Positions 1 to 8,537 of a DNA stretch of 64,000 bases are shown piece by piece (the first letter of the stretch is position 1; the number at the start of each line of letters is the position of its first letter). Origin of the DNA: Corynebacterium freiburgense (GTDB taxonomy: Bacteria > Actinomycetota > Actinomycetes > Mycobacteriales > Mycobacteriaceae). A model generated the notes under the pieces. It saw nothing but the letters and a program-made list of their open reading frames with translations. It searched no databases and was not told the origin of the DNA. The stretch is taken from NCBI RefSeq assembly GCF_030408815.1, contig NZ_CP047355.1, forward strand, positions 2,170,001 to 2,234,000, in the 5' to 3' direction. The translations under genes and the position numbers were made by a program.

Positions 1-501
1 GACCCACTGACCACCTATAGCACCCTTGTTGAATACGATGCCGAACTCGATCTCCTATTAGATACAGTTCGGGAAAGCAACGCTCAACAAGCCCGCGCAT
101 TGCAAATTCTGGACAATACACTGCAATCCGCCGAAGCGGCATTGCGCTCCGCCGATGACTTTATTGGTACTCGAGGCAAAATCGTTGGCTCATCCGCTCG
201 TGCCCAATTAGCAGAGGGACACCGCCAACATGCACTTGCTCTGCAAAATCGCACCACAGATACCCGAGCAGCCATCGTAGCGGCACAGGAAGCGCAAGCT
301 ATTGCAAAACGTGCCCTTAAGGGTGCACGCAGCGATGTCAATGCACATTACGCACGACAAAGCAGCGCTAATAGTAGCTTTACTACCGGCATGATTGCAG
401 GACATATTATGAGCAGTGGTGGCGGCGGCTTTTCAAGCGGCTTCTCCGGTTTCTCCGGCGGAGGAGGCGGAGGCGTCAGCTCCAGTAGCGGCAGTTTCTA
501 G
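1..501 (+). CDS. C-terminal part of a TPM-domain-type membrane protein (5' end outside window)
   Basis: The frame is open from the first base, so only about the last 166 residues are visible. They form a long Ala/Gln/Arg-rich helical arm, probably a coiled coil, followed by a tail made almost only of Gly, Ser and Phe that ends in SSSSGSF. Actinobacterial TPM (TPM_phosphatase) proteins are known to carry a signal peptide and TPM domain first and to finish with such an arm and Gly/Ser tail. The TPM domain itself lies outside the window, so the family call is inference. Another secreted Gly-rich coiled-coil protein is the alternative. Confidence 0.6.
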   Translation, partial: DPLTTYSTLVEYDAELDLLLDTVRESNAQQARALQILDNTLQSAEAALRSADDFIGTRGKIVGSSARAQLAEGHRQHALALQNRTTDTRAAIVAAQEAQAIAKRALKGARSDVNAHYARQSSANSSFTTGMIAGHIMSSGGGGFSSGFSGFSGGGGGGVSSSSGSF

Positions 502-543
502 TAGTGCGAGGCTTTAGTGTTTGTGGATCCCAAACGTGAAGAC

Positions 544-573
544 TTGCGCGGAGATTAGCGAACCTTCTATACT
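544..573 (+). promoter_or_regulatory. Candidate promoter of the Fic module
   Basis: TTGCGC (544-549) and TATACT (568-573) are separated by 18 bases, a sigma70-like arrangement about 65 bases before the small gene at 638. It is the only good -35/-10 pair I see between the preceding stop and the module. Prediction only. Confidence 0.45.
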
Positions 574-637
574 TCATGTACAATTATTCACATTAAACAC
601 ACAGCTTTAATATATCCCGTATTACGCAGAGGGAAGA

Positions 638-847
638 ATGGAGGCACAAATGAATATCTACGAAATTTCTTCCCTGCTCTCTGAGTGGTACGCATTGCCG
701 GAGGATGTTAAGGCTGAATGTCGTCGTTCAGTTGCGGTGGAACGTGTAGCAATGTCCATGGCTATGGAACGCGAGTACGTAAGTAAAGAATGGTTCTATC
801 AAGCCCAGGAACGTCAAAATCAACTTGCTCCAGTTAAGGTTCAATGA
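638..847 (+). CDS. Putative class I Fic antitoxin (VbhA/FicA-like), 69 aa
   Basis: A small, charged, probably all-helical protein directly before a Fic gene and overlapping it by ATGA, so the two are translationally coupled. Class I Fic antitoxins hold their toxin inactive with a helix carrying (S/T)xxxE(G/N), whose Glu contacts the second Arg of the Fic motif. Here two S-x-x-x-E copies occur nine residues apart: S31-VAV-E35 and S40-MAM-E44, each followed by Arg rather than Gly or Asn. The ATG at 638 has GAGGGAAGA before it. A second ATG at 650 has GGAGG and would give 65 residues. The assignment rests on size, position and the motif, not on overall similarity. Confidence 0.6.
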   Translation: MEAQMNIYEISSLLSEWYALPEDVKAECRRSVAVERVAMSMAMEREYVSKEWFYQAQERQNQLAPVKVQ

Positions 848-1455
848 CACCCGAATTTAACGGCACACGAACATTTGATACCGTTCACGGTAAGTTGCCT
901 TACACAGAGGTAAATGACCGTGTTGCTGAGCCCCTTCGAGTTCTAATCAATGAGATTAACGAAGGGGCTTTTCAAGATTTTGAGCTAAATCCACCCCTTC
1001 TCCAGGAATTTCACCGCCGCATCTGCGGAGACCTTACCCCAGCTATTGCCGGCCAATTACGCCAATGCGCAGTCCGTATTGGGCTCCACTACCCACCCGA
1101 ACACATTTTTGTTTCACAAAAGCTGTGGGAATACTTTGATGATATTCATGCCCGCATGGAATATACCGAAGGCAATCTGCAAAATACCCTAGAACTCCTT
1201 GCATATGTGGAGGCTAAAGGCTTACACATCCACCCCTTTGTGGATTTTAATGGGCGCGCGATTCGCGCTTTGGTATATGAAGTTATGCACCGGCTTGATT
1301 TTCCCCCCATTGAAATATCTATCGACGCCGCGTCCCCCATGCACACCACATATATTCAAGCTCTGCGAGAATTTGATATCCACCAGTCCCTACAGGGATT
1401 AGTAGACCTTTGGAAAAACTATCGATTCCCCCGGTTCCGCGACCAATTTTACTAA
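844..1455 (+). CDS. Fic/DOC family protein, probable AMP transferase toxin
   Basis: Fic enzymes transfer AMP, or another nucleotide moiety, from a nucleotide to target hydroxyl groups. The 203-residue length suits a single-domain class I Fic toxin. The active-site loop is H130-PFVDF-N136-G-R138-AI-R141: the catalytic His, the Phe, the metal-binding Asp134, Asn136 and both Arg residues are present. The usual Gly (or Ala) before the Asn is Phe135, which is unusual at the anion-binding nest. No second Fic domain or DNA-binding domain is visible. It follows its putative antitoxin with a 4-base overlap. I am confident of the Fic fold; activity and target are unknown. Confidence 0.85.
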   Translation: MTPEFNGTRTFDTVHGKLPYTEVNDRVAEPLRVLINEINEGAFQDFELNPPLLQEFHRRICGDLTPAIAGQLRQCAVRIGLHYPPEHIFVSQKLWEYFDDIHARMEYTEGNLQNTLELLAYVEAKGLHIHPFVDFNGRAIRALVYEVMHRLDFPPIEISIDAASPMHTTYIQALREFDIHQSLQGLVDLWKNYRFPRFRDQFY

Positions 1456-1722
1456 CCACCCGCAATTTCAAGTTTGTTAGGCGCGGTTTGCATGAGCAAA
1501 CACTTCACCCTTGATTACAATGCGGCTCTGAGGTGTTGTGGCTGGCCTGGTTCTTGGTCTTTTTGGGTGCTGCTTGGGTGCTGGCTTGGCCTGGTTTTTG
1601 AGAGCCGTTGTGGCTGGCGGGGTTTTGGGGTAGATGCCGTGATTGATGTGACTTGTGGGGTTATAGCATCACGGATTCCGGTGGAGGGCTTGTTTTGGAC
1701 TGGCGTTTGCGGGGGTTTGTGA

Positions 1723-1938
1723 CTGGCGGTTTGGTTGTGTGCGTCCGGTGAACTGGGATTTGCTTAGGGCTAGCCGGTCTTTTTGAGGCTGGTTGGTCCT
1801 TCCTGGGGTCTGGTTGGGCGCTGGTTGGACGCCGGTTGGGCGTGTTGTCACAGATTCCATTTTTTTCAGGCGATTTTATGGAATCTGCGACAATGCGGAT
1901 GAAAACATCACTAGTTTGATAGGGTGCGCCTATCAAAC
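1723..1938 (+). repeat. Composite intergenic hairpin element, copy A
   Basis: The gap 1456-2064 holds no convincing gene. It contains GT-rich repetitive DNA (variants of GGCTGGTTGG) and one copy of an element seen again near 5.6 kb and, inverted, near 36.9 kb. Left arm TGTCACAGATTCCAT (1846-1860) pairs with ATGGAATCTGCGACA (1878-1892) around a 17-base T-rich loop. After a spacer containing AAAACATCACTA comes a second inverted repeat, GTTTGATAGG / CCTATCAAAC (1914-1923 / 1929-1938). The left flank 1723-1761 matches the reverse complement of 37132-37170 with about three differences, so more than the hairpin is shared. Confidence 0.85.
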
Positions 1939-2064
1939 GTCCGGGAAAGCGGCTTAAACACCCGAGAAACCCCGGCACCTTCAGTCCACTCGCTTAAAAA
2001 ATCGGCTCACACGCTCAACTGATCTTTGCCGCCGTCTCCTTAACTGGCAGACCTTCAACCGACC

Positions 2065-2505
2065 CTAAGAAATGCGCATATTTCGAGCCGGGACGTCGAC
2101 CAGCACACAGCCCCAGGTGAGAACTACCGCGTCAAGAAGTGGGAAGTCAGCAATGTCATAAACCCCAAGGGTTGTTCGATACGGCGAAACCTTTGCCACA
2201 ACTTGTCCTCCCCGCTCAATAGTGCGTTCTTTTCGTAGCGGTGAGTTTCGTTGCAGGGTGTAGTGCCGGTCTCCGCAGGTAGCTACTAATGAGTGGACGG
2301 TAAACCCAGTTTGGCGCATGGTAATCATTTCGCCATTTTCGGCGGTGGCACGAAAGCGGAAGTGGAGCGGACCAGGGGTGGATTCCACGAGCAGCCTGTG
2401 TTCCCCAACAAAGATGACATCGGCACGAACTAGTGCCACGACCTGTTTCTGCTGGTCGCGTAGGACATTATCTTCCCACACCCAAGTCGGTTGTGGTCGT
2501 GACAT
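2065..2505 (-). CDS. Conserved-type hypothetical protein, 146 aa
   Basis: I do not recognise this protein. It is a soluble, beta-rich sequence starting MSRPQPTWVWED, with alternating short strands and basic turns and no signal peptide, membrane segment or Cys cluster. The pattern of repeated short beta strands resembles small barrels of the tubby/LURP-one type, but no diagnostic motif supports that. It lies 25 bases downstream of another small protein gene and probably belongs to the same minus-strand transcript as glyS. Confidence 0.6.
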   Translation of the reverse strand: MSRPQPTWVWEDNVLRDQQKQVVALVRADVIFVGEHRLLVESTPGPLHFRFRATAENGEMITMRQTGFTVHSLVATCGDRHYTLQRNSPLRKERTIERGGQVVAKVSPYRTTLGVYDIADFPLLDAVVLTWGCVLVDVPARNMRIS

Positions 2506-2530
2506 GGTTCGTTGCGCTCCTCAATGGCTC

Positions 2531-3082
2531 CTACAGTAGGAAGATCCAAATAATTATTGGGCTAAGTACCAGCAATGATACTGTGAGGATCCAGGTAGAC
2601 CCCACAAGCCTGGCTTCTAGAGCGATTCTAGCAAGCCAGGCCAGGAATACCGCTTGGTCTTGTGAAACCTCCGCACCGGGTTCGATCTCTAGTTCCACAT
2701 GGCGTACGCCATGGTTTGCACCTGTAAATTGCCCAACTTTTTCGCCTTCGGCATCGAGCACTACCCAATCGGTTTTCGCCTCATTCACCAGTGTGAATTC
2801 CGTGCCACCGAGGTCAGCCCGGATTCGCTTGGCACGATCGAAGCGACCTTCCTCGGGAACGGCACTATATTCGATTGGCTTAGAGGTTTCTACAGCGATC
2901 TTCGCTCGGGCTTCTTTCTTGGGTTCTACAGTGAGTTCCCAAGTGCGCTCCCCCACTTTTGCTGTAGTGGTTTTATCCGATTTGTCCATTGTGAAGGTGG
3001 CAACTTCTTCACCACCTTGCAGCAGTGGAATCGTCACCTTCGAACCAGCGTTTTGGCGCGCACCCCAATGAAGGTTTTCCAT
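2531..3082 (-). CDS. Hypothetical protein with C-terminal membrane anchor, 183 aa
   Basis: The protein starts MENLHWGARQNAG and has a charged, Lys/Glu-rich, beta-patterned body of about 150 residues. A single hydrophobic segment (about residues 163-183, WILTVSLLVLSPIIIWIFLL) follows and ends at the stop codon. There is no N-terminal signal, so a tail-anchored membrane protein facing the cytoplasm is likely. It begins 17 bases after the glyS stop and precedes the 146-residue protein. The body has the same feel as that neighbour (short strands, many charged residues), so the two may be distant relatives. Function unknown. Confidence 0.65.
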   Translation of the reverse strand: MENLHWGARQNAGSKVTIPLLQGGEEVATFTMDKSDKTTTAKVGERTWELTVEPKKEARAKIAVETSKPIEYSAVPEEGRFDRAKRIRADLGGTEFTLVNEAKTDWVVLDAEGEKVGQFTGANHGVRHVELEIEPGAEVSQDQAVFLAWLARIALEARLVGSTWILTVSLLVLSPIIIWIFLL

Positions 3083-3098
3083 TGTGTCCCTTCCGCGA

Positions 3099-4484
3099 CT
3101 AGCAGCCTACGAGCCTTTGTGCGAGGTAGCCTTCGAGCTCATCAAGCTTGATTCGCTCCTGCTTCATGGAGTCACGCTCACGCACAGTTACGGCATTATC
3201 TTCCAGTGTGTCAAAATCAACAGTCACGCAGAATGGAGTACCAATTTCGTCTTGGCGGCGGTAACGGCGTCCGATCGCTCCGGAAGTATCATAATCAATA
3301 TTCCAGAGTTTCCGTAGGTCAGCAGCTACTTTTTCAGCGACTGGGGTGAGCGTATCTTTTTTGCTCAGCGGCAATACCGCAACTTTAATTGGCGCAAGCC
3401 GACGGTCCAGGCGCAGCACTACTCGCTTATCGACGCCGCCCTTAGCGTTAGGTGCTTCATCCTCATGGTACGCGTCCACAAGGAACGCCATAAGAGCACG
3501 AGTCAAGCCAAACGAGGGTTCGATTACCCAAGGGACGTAACGCTGTCCAGTGGTCTGGTCAAAGTAGCTCAAGTCTTCGCCTGAGTGTTCAATGTGGCAA
3601 CCAAGGTCATAGTCCGTACGGTTTGCCACACCCATGAGTTCGCCCCATTCCCCGCCTGGGAATCCAAAACGGTATTCAAAGTCAATGGTGCCTTTGGAAT
3701 AGTGGGCACGTTCCTCATCAGGGACGTCGAATTGCCGTAGATTTTCTGGGTTTATCCCAAGATCAACAAACCACTCTTGGCAGGCATCAACCCATTCTTG
3801 GAATTTTTCATCCGCATCTTCTGGAGCGACAAAATATTCGATTTCCATCTGCTCGAATTCACGGGTGCGGAAAATAAAGTTACCCGGCGTGATTTCATTG
3901 CGGAAGGATTTGCCTACCTGCGCGATACCGAATGGTGGCTTCATACGCGCAGTGGTCATAACATTTTTAAAGTTAATAAAAATACCTTGAGCGGTCTCTG
4001 GTCGCAGATAGTGCAAACCTTGTTCATTATCTACCGGACCAAGGAAAGTCTTCATTAGACCAGAAAACATTTGCGGTTCGGTCCATTTGCCAGGTTCACC
4101 GGTTTCAGGGTCGGCAATGTCTTCCAGGCCACGGGCAGGCGGGTGACCGTGCTCAGTTTCATAAGCCTCAATAAGGTGATCTACTCGGTATCGCTTATGG
4201 GTATGCAATGACTCTACGAGTGGATCTGTAAAGGTCTCAACATGTCCAGATGCGACCCATACTTGGCGCGGCAGAATAATGGAGGAATCAATACCAACAA
4301 CATCAGAACGGCCCTGGACGAATGTTCGCCACCACTGTTTTTTGATGTTCTCTTTTAGCTCCATACCCAGCGGACCGTAATCCCATGCTGAGCGAGTGCC
4401 GCCGTAGATTTCACCACAGGGGTAGACCAAACCGCGGCGCTTACAAAGATTTACCACGGTATCGATGACGGATTCATTCGCCAC
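3099..4484 (-). CDS. glyS: Glycyl-tRNA synthetase, single-chain alpha2 type
   Basis: Charges tRNA-Gly with glycine using ATP in the cytoplasm. The 461-residue length fits the bacterial/archaeal-type homodimeric enzyme rather than the GlyQ/GlyS heterotetramer. Class II signatures are clear: the [16 protein letters not shown] segment near residue 36, [12 protein letters not shown] around residue 161, motif 2 in FRNEITPG...[14 protein letters not shown], and motif 3 in [12 protein letters not shown]. The C-terminal anticodon-binding domain (from about residue 365, [14 protein letters not shown]) is intact. The gene is divergent from zur with a 472-base gap, and two small proteins follow it in the same direction. 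Confidence 0.97.
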   Translation of the reverse strand: MANESVIDTVVNLCKRRGLVYPCGEIYGGTRSAWDYGPLGMELKENIKKQWWRTFVQGRSDVVGIDSSIILPRQVWVASGHVETFTDPLVESLHTHKRYRVDHLIEAYETEHGHPPARGLEDIADPETGEPGKWTEPQMFSGLMKTFLGPVDNEQGLHYLRPETAQGIFINFKNVMTTARMKPPFGIAQVGKSFRNEITPGNFIFRTREFEQMEIEYFVAPEDADEKFQEWVDACQEWFVDLGINPENLRQFDVPDEERAHYSKGTIDFEYRFGFPGGEWGELMGVANRTDYDLGCHIEHSGEDLSYFDQTTGQRYVPWVIEPSFGLTRALMAFLVDAYHEDEAPNAKGGVDKRVVLRLDRRLAPIKVAVLPLSKKDTLTPVAEKVAADLRKLWNIDYDTSGAIGRRYRRQDEIGTPFCVTVDFDTLEDNAVTVRERDSMKQERIKLDELEGYLAQRLVGC

Positions 4485-4956
4485 TGAACTCTCACAACTC
4501 CTCTATCAAGCAGAGCGCCTGCCATTGAGTAACTTCAATCCAGCAAACACTCCAATAATCCTTATGCCCGCCTGGCTGACGGGCATGTGATGACGGCATA
4601 CGTCAAACATAACCTTAGCGCGTCCCGCAAACTACCAGTCATTTGGCCCGCATTGATTGCTGTAAACGTGCTTTTATAAAACTTTTTTCACGCTGTGTTC
4701 ACACTGTTACAATCTGGCGCGCCCATCAGCATACAACGAGGTAGCACTATAGTTTACCCCTATAAAATACAGCAAGAAAAGTTCAGAAATGGCATAAATA
4801 CACGTTTGTGAACAGCGGTTTTTCATTATCATACCGCTTAATGGGGTAGCATTAAGAAGCATCACAAGCAACTGTTTTTCACCAGTGAACCAAAGCATCC
4901 CGTAAAAATACCCCGTGAAACTGCCGAAGCGGACCTCTGGAAGGAGCCCGGATACC
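4485..4956. other. glyS-zur intergenic region
   Basis: No convincing gene in 472 bases. A candidate promoter toward zur is TTTTCA (4685-4690), 17 bases, TACAAT (4708-4713). There are short inverted repeats: TGACG / CGTCA (4591-4595 / 4601-4605) and AGCGGT / ACCGCT around 4814-4836. Some corynebacteria have an ArsR-type gene next to zur; I find no such frame here. Confidence 0.5.
4819..4833 (-). promoter_or_regulatory. Possible Zur/Fur-type operator half-site
   Basis: Read on the minus strand this is TATGATAATGAAAA, close to the TGATAATGA core of Fur/Zur-family boxes, and it is flanked by AGCGGT / ACCGCT. It lies 125 bases before the zur start, so zinc autoregulation is possible. Only one half resembles the consensus, so this is weak. 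Confidence 0.3.
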
Positions 4957-5376
4957 ATGGCTGTACACAATGAAACGATTATGCCAAAGTTGGGCGTACG
5001 CAGCACCCGTCAGCGCGCCGCTGTAGTCAACGTTCTCCGCGAACTCGATAATTTTGCCTCCGCTAAAGAGATTCACCAAGCGCTTACTGAACGCAAGCAT
5101 AAAGTTGGCCTTACAACCGTTTACCGAACATTACAATCCCTTGCCGATATCGACGCCGTGGACGTACTGCATATGGCCAGCGGCGAGTCACTCTACCGTC
5201 AATGTAGCTCAGATGAACATCACCATCATCTCGTATGTACTGGTTGCGGAACTACCGTAGAAATAGATGGCGGACCGGTTGAGCGTTGGGCACACTCAGT
5301 TGCAGATAGCAATGGTTTCCAACTGACTGGACATACCGCTGAAGTTTTCGGACTTTGCAGGCAATGCCAACGATAA
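4957..5376 (+). CDS. zur: Fur-family transcriptional regulator, Zur (FurB) type
   Basis: Zinc-sensing repressor of zinc-uptake genes. The chosen ATG gives 139 residues with AAGGAG ten bases upstream; the frame also opens at a GTG at 4915. The N-terminal winged helix contains TRQRAAVVNVLREL, ASAKEIHQAL and TTVYRTLQSLAD. Metal ligands follow: the His-rich EHHHHLVCTGCG with its CxxC, and the C-terminal CRQC, which together form the structural zinc site of Fur proteins. The neighbourhood (glyS opposite, uppS-recO-era cluster beyond) matches corynebacterial zur rather than the iron regulator Fur/DtxR or PerR. It appears monocistronic, with repeats after it. Confidence 0.9.
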   Translation: MAVHNETIMPKLGVRSTRQRAAVVNVLRELDNFASAKEIHQALTERKHKVGLTTVYRTLQSLADIDAVDVLHMASGESLYRQCSSDEHHHHLVCTGCGTTVEIDGGPVERWAHSVADSNGFQLTGHTAEVFGLCRQCQR

Positions 5377-5478
5377 GCCCATCCCCTAGTTGCCCATACC
5401 TAAACCGCCCCCTTATTTGCTGGACCCTCTGACCGACATCCGTGACAGAAGGTGCTGTTGAGATTTGTGTGGTTATGG

Positions 5479-5848
5479 TGTCACAGATCCCACTAAGAAG
5501 GCCATGCCTCATGGAATTTTACTACCAGAAAATTGGCTGTGAGCGCCCGATGATCTGAGACCTGTCACAGATTCCATTTTTTCGGCCGATTTTATGGAAT
5601 CTGCGACACGATAGGTAGGGAACCTGTCACAGATTCCATTTTTTCGGCCGATTTTATGGAATCTGTGACAAACCCCAGTTCAACGATTGTGCGCAATGTT
5701 GGTTGCTGTCACAAATTCCATTTTTAAAGGCGATTTTATGGAATCTGCGACACTTGGGATAAAAACATCACTAGTTCGATAGGGTGAGCCTATCAAACGC
5801 CCGGGAAAAGCCCAGCCCACACCCCGGAAAGCCCAGCCCACACCCCGG
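5479..5848 (+). repeat. Composite intergenic hairpin element, copy B (three hairpins plus a decayed one)
   Basis: The gap 5377-5945 has no gene. Three hairpins share the arms TGTCAC(A/G)ATTCCAT and ATGGAATCTG(C/T)GACA: 5563-5577/5594-5608, 5625-5639/5656-5670 and 5707-5721/5738-5752, the first two with the same 16-base loop. A decayed fourth left arm is at 5479-5492. The second inverted repeat GTTCGATAGG / CCTATCAAAC is at 5774-5798. Two 21-base direct repeats (5807-5827, 5828-5848) follow. Spacers between hairpins are also conserved with copy C. Confidence 0.9.
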
Positions 5849-5945
5849 AAACCAGGCAGATTTCACGCGCCCTGGGCTTTTTGGCATATTTCTCTAAAGG
5901 TTTCACTTTCATTGCCGCCACATGAGCCTTTTTAGGTGCGTGCAC

Positions 5946-7043
5946 TTACCCGACTGCCACGCCAAAGGCTCTGCCAAGTCCGTAGGTAACTGCTGCCGCA
6001 CCCATTCCAATGGCAAGTTGGCGGAGACCACGTTTCCAAGGGGAAGCTCCGGAGAGCACGCCGACAATACCGCCGGTACATAGCAGGGCAATGCCTACGA
6101 GTACACATGCTAAAACGCCGGCTACCAGGGGTGATAGCCCAAAGAAAAATGGAATAACAGGAATGAGCGCACCTGTTCCAAAAAACATAAAGCTAGAGGC
6201 TGCTGCAGACCATCCGCTGCCTACCACATCAGTCTCTTCGCCATTATTGGTGGTGGAGTCGCTATTGTTTCCAATTGGTGAATGGCTAATCATACCGGTC
6301 GCTTTTAGCTCGGCAAATACTGCTTGTGCTTGTTGTTCGGCATCTTCTGTGGACATTCCGCGGGCACGATATACCAGGGCTAGCTCATTGGCATCTACAT
6401 CGAGTCGGGGCACTTCGGATGAGGTTTCGGGGTTTGGGGTTGAGGCTTCAAGCAGTTCTCGTTGAGAGCAAACGGAAACGTATTCGCCAGCACCCATGGA
6501 AAGGGCTCCAGAGAGTAGTCCGGAAATTCCGGTAAGCAGCACAAGTCGGTTATCCACGCCTGCCGCAAGGACGCCGAGCACGAGGGCGAGGTTGCTGACC
6601 AGGCCGTCGTTAGCTCCAAATACGGCTGCCCGGAAATTGCCGGACATTTGTTCCCGTCCACGTTCGGCGAGGCCGCGTACTACTTCTGCGTGAATCCGCT
6701 CATCGGCAATCATTTGTTGGGTTGCGTCTTCGTCTTTGGCATAGGGTGTGCGGCTTTCCGCGGCTTGCATTAATGCCAAGGTGAATACACTGCCAAAGCG
6801 CTTTGCCATAAATCCCATAAAGCGGGTGGAGAAATCAGGGCGCTGCGGCATACCAACATGATTGCCAAGGAGCTTTCGCCAGTGTTCTTCGTGGCGGGAT
6901 TCGGCGTCGGCAATGGCGAGCAGAATATCGCGTTCTGGACCTTCTTTACTCAAGGCGAGCTCGCGATATACAGCAGCTTCGGCACGTTCATTGGCAAGGT
7001 AGCGTTGCCAGCGGCGAATTTGCTTTCGAGTGGGTTCCGTCAT
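5946..7043 (-). CDS. Ferritin-like/VIT1 fusion, probable iron exporter (MbfA type)
   Basis: A 365-residue two-domain protein. Residues 1 to about 135 form a rubrerythrin-like four-helix domain with diiron-type Glu/His positions ([35 protein letters not shown]). Residues about 140-365 form a CCC1/VIT1 membrane domain starting [16 protein letters not shown] with about five hydrophobic segments. Bacterial MbfA proteins of this layout export iron from the cytoplasm and protect against iron and peroxide stress; the ferritin-like part is thought to sense or load the metal. It overlaps uppS by ATGA and is the last gene of the hrcA-led run. Manganese is an alternative substrate. Confidence 0.88.
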   Translation of the reverse strand: MTEPTRKQIRRWQRYLANERAEAAVYRELALSKEGPERDILLAIADAESRHEEHWRKLLGNHVGMPQRPDFSTRFMGFMAKRFGSVFTLALMQAAESRTPYAKDEDATQQMIADERIHAEVVRGLAERGREQMSGNFRAAVFGANDGLVSNLALVLGVLAAGVDNRLVLLTGISGLLSGALSMGAGEYVSVCSQRELLEASTPNPETSSEVPRLDVDANELALVYRARGMSTEDAEQQAQAVFAELKATGMISHSPIGNNSDSTTNNGEETDVVGSGWSAAASSFMFFGTGALIPVIPFFFGLSPLVAGVLACVLVGIALLCTGGIVGVLSGASPWKRGLRQLAIGMGAAAVTYGLGRAFGVAVG

Positions 7044-7771
7044 TTCACTCCCCCAAACCGCCGATCACGCTGGGCATATTCAGCTACGGCATCAAATAGA
7101 TCCTGGGCAGTGAAATCTGGGAAAAGTTTGTCTTGGTACACCATTTCCGCGTAGGCGGATTGCCATAGTAGGAAATTTGAGGTGCGTTTCTCGCCACTGG
7201 GTCGTAGGAATAAATCCACGTCGGGCATATCTGGCTCATCAAGGAATTGTGCAAATGAACTTTCGGTAATATCCTCCGGGCGCAATGTACCTGCAGCTAC
7301 TTGTCGGGCGATTTCGCGCGTGGCGTCGATAATCTCTGCGCGGCCGCCGTAATTCACGCACATGGCGAGTGTCATTTTGGTGTTATCGCGCGTAAGTTCC
7401 TCGGCGGCTTCCAGTTCACGAATAACAGCGCGCCATAACCGCGGACGTCGCCCCACCCACCGAACCCGAACGCCTTTTTGGTGGAGGCCGTCACGTTGGC
7501 GTCGCAATACATCGCGGTTAAAGCCCATAAGAAATCGAACTTCATCGGCGCTACGACGCCAGTTTTCAGTTGAGAACGCATACGCCGATAAATATGGAAT
7601 CCCGAGCGCCAGGCAAGCGTCGACAACCTCAAGAAGGACCGCCTCACCACGCCGGTGCCCCTCAGTGCGTTTCAGCCCGCGTTCCTGCGCCCATCTGCCA
7701 TTTCCATCCATAACCAAGGCGATATGGCGGGGTAGAAATTCAGCTGGGATATTCGGAGGATTAAAGTTCAC
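7040..7771 (-). CDS. uppS: Cis-prenyltransferase, decaprenyl/undecaprenyl diphosphate synthase
   Basis: Adds isopentenyl units in cis to make the long polyprenyl diphosphate that carries cell-wall precursors; in mycolic-acid actinobacteria the product is usually decaprenyl diphosphate. The 243-residue protein has the catalytic loop [13 protein letters not shown] near residue 16 and the [16 protein letters not shown] and later [14 protein letters not shown]...EMVY motifs of the family. The start is GTG at 7771 without a strong ribosome site, consistent with coupling to recO 18 bases upstream. A second cis-prenyltransferase (Z-farnesyl type) may exist elsewhere, but none is in this window. Confidence 0.95.
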   Translation of the reverse strand: MNFNPPNIPAEFLPRHIALVMDGNGRWAQERGLKRTEGHRRGEAVLLEVVDACLALGIPYLSAYAFSTENWRRSADEVRFLMGFNRDVLRRQRDGLHQKGVRVRWVGRRPRLWRAVIRELEAAEELTRDNTKMTLAMCVNYGGRAEIIDATREIARQVAAGTLRPEDITESSFAQFLDEPDMPDVDLFLRPSGEKRTSNFLLWQSAYAEMVYQDKLFPDFTAQDLFDAVAEYAQRDRRFGGVK

Positions 7772-7789
7772 TTAGCCTATACTACAGGG

Positions 7790-8536
7790 CTAGGTAAACG
7801 CCCCCTGATCATGTACATCGAGTGCTACGATAGCCCGTTCGAGATGCCATTGAAGATGTGCTCGGGTCAGCCGATGTGCCGACGCCCCCACATAATTACT
7901 TATCGACGCCCCCCGCACCGTATCCCACGCATTATTGGCTAACCACCACATTAGGCGAAGTGTTTCCTCCGGAATTTCCGCAGAACCTTTAGGCTGGCAT
8001 TTTCTGCACACTGCCCCTCCTGCACCTGGATGAAATGCACTATGTGGTCCAGGAGTTCGGCATTGAGCACATTCAAAGAGACTGGGCGCCCAACCCGCAT
8101 GATCCATAGCCCTCAGTAAGAATGAATCCAAGACAAATGTGGCATTATCAACACCGCATAATTGAACGAGTGTTCCTAGTGCCGCATCGTAGAGCCAGGG
8201 GTCTTCAAACTCAGCAATTGCAAGGCGCTCAGCAGCTTCAAGGACTGCACATGCAGCGGTGTAGCGCTCATAATCATCGATAATTCCTGAGGCATAAAAA
8301 TTAAGCGTGTCGGCGCTAGTAATCATTGAGAGCTTTCGTCCGGGATAGACCTGCACATTTAATTCCACAAACGGCTGCAGCCGGGAACCAAACCTCGATT
8401 TAGAACGCCGTACCCCTTTGGCTACGCCACGCACCACCCCACGGGTTCTGGTAAGCAAAACAATGATTCGATCCGCTTCGCCGAAATCATATGTTCGCAC
8501 CACAAGGGCACGTTCCCGATAACTCTCACGCCCCAT
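7790..8536 (-). CDS. recO: DNA repair protein RecO
   Basis: Recombination mediator that works with RecF/RecR to load RecA on single-stranded gaps. The 248-residue protein has the N-terminal OB-fold (YRERALVVRTYDFGEADRII, then RGVAKGVRRSKSRFGSRLQPF). A C-terminal helical domain carries a four-Cys zinc motif, CAQC then CRKC, about residues 157-182. Only one base separates its start from the era stop, so the genes are cotranscribed; era-recO-uppS is a common actinobacterial order. Confidence 0.95.
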   Translation of the reverse strand: MGRESYRERALVVRTYDFGEADRIIVLLTRTRGVVRGVAKGVRRSKSRFGSRLQPFVELNVQVYPGRKLSMITSADTLNFYASGIIDDYERYTAACAVLEAAERLAIAEFEDPWLYDAALGTLVQLCGVDNATFVLDSFLLRAMDHAGWAPSLFECAQCRTPGPHSAFHPGAGGAVCRKCQPKGSAEIPEETLRLMWWLANNAWDTVRGASISNYVGASAHRLTRAHLQWHLERAIVALDVHDQGAFT

Positions 8537-8537
8537 A

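Noticed and set aside
1474..1722. 82-codon Trp/Gly/Cys-rich frame after the Fic gene
   Set aside because: Arises from GT-rich repetitive DNA; composition is not protein-like and it has no ribosome site.
2433..3071. 212-codon plus-strand frame opposite the two small glyS-side proteins
   Set aside because: Ser/Thr-rich shadow composition; the minus-strand frames have better starts and a clean terminal membrane helix.
5563..5752. Regular hairpins resembling a CRISPR array
   Set aside because: Each unit is itself an inverted repeat, spacers are conserved between loci and uneven in length, and no cas genes are near.
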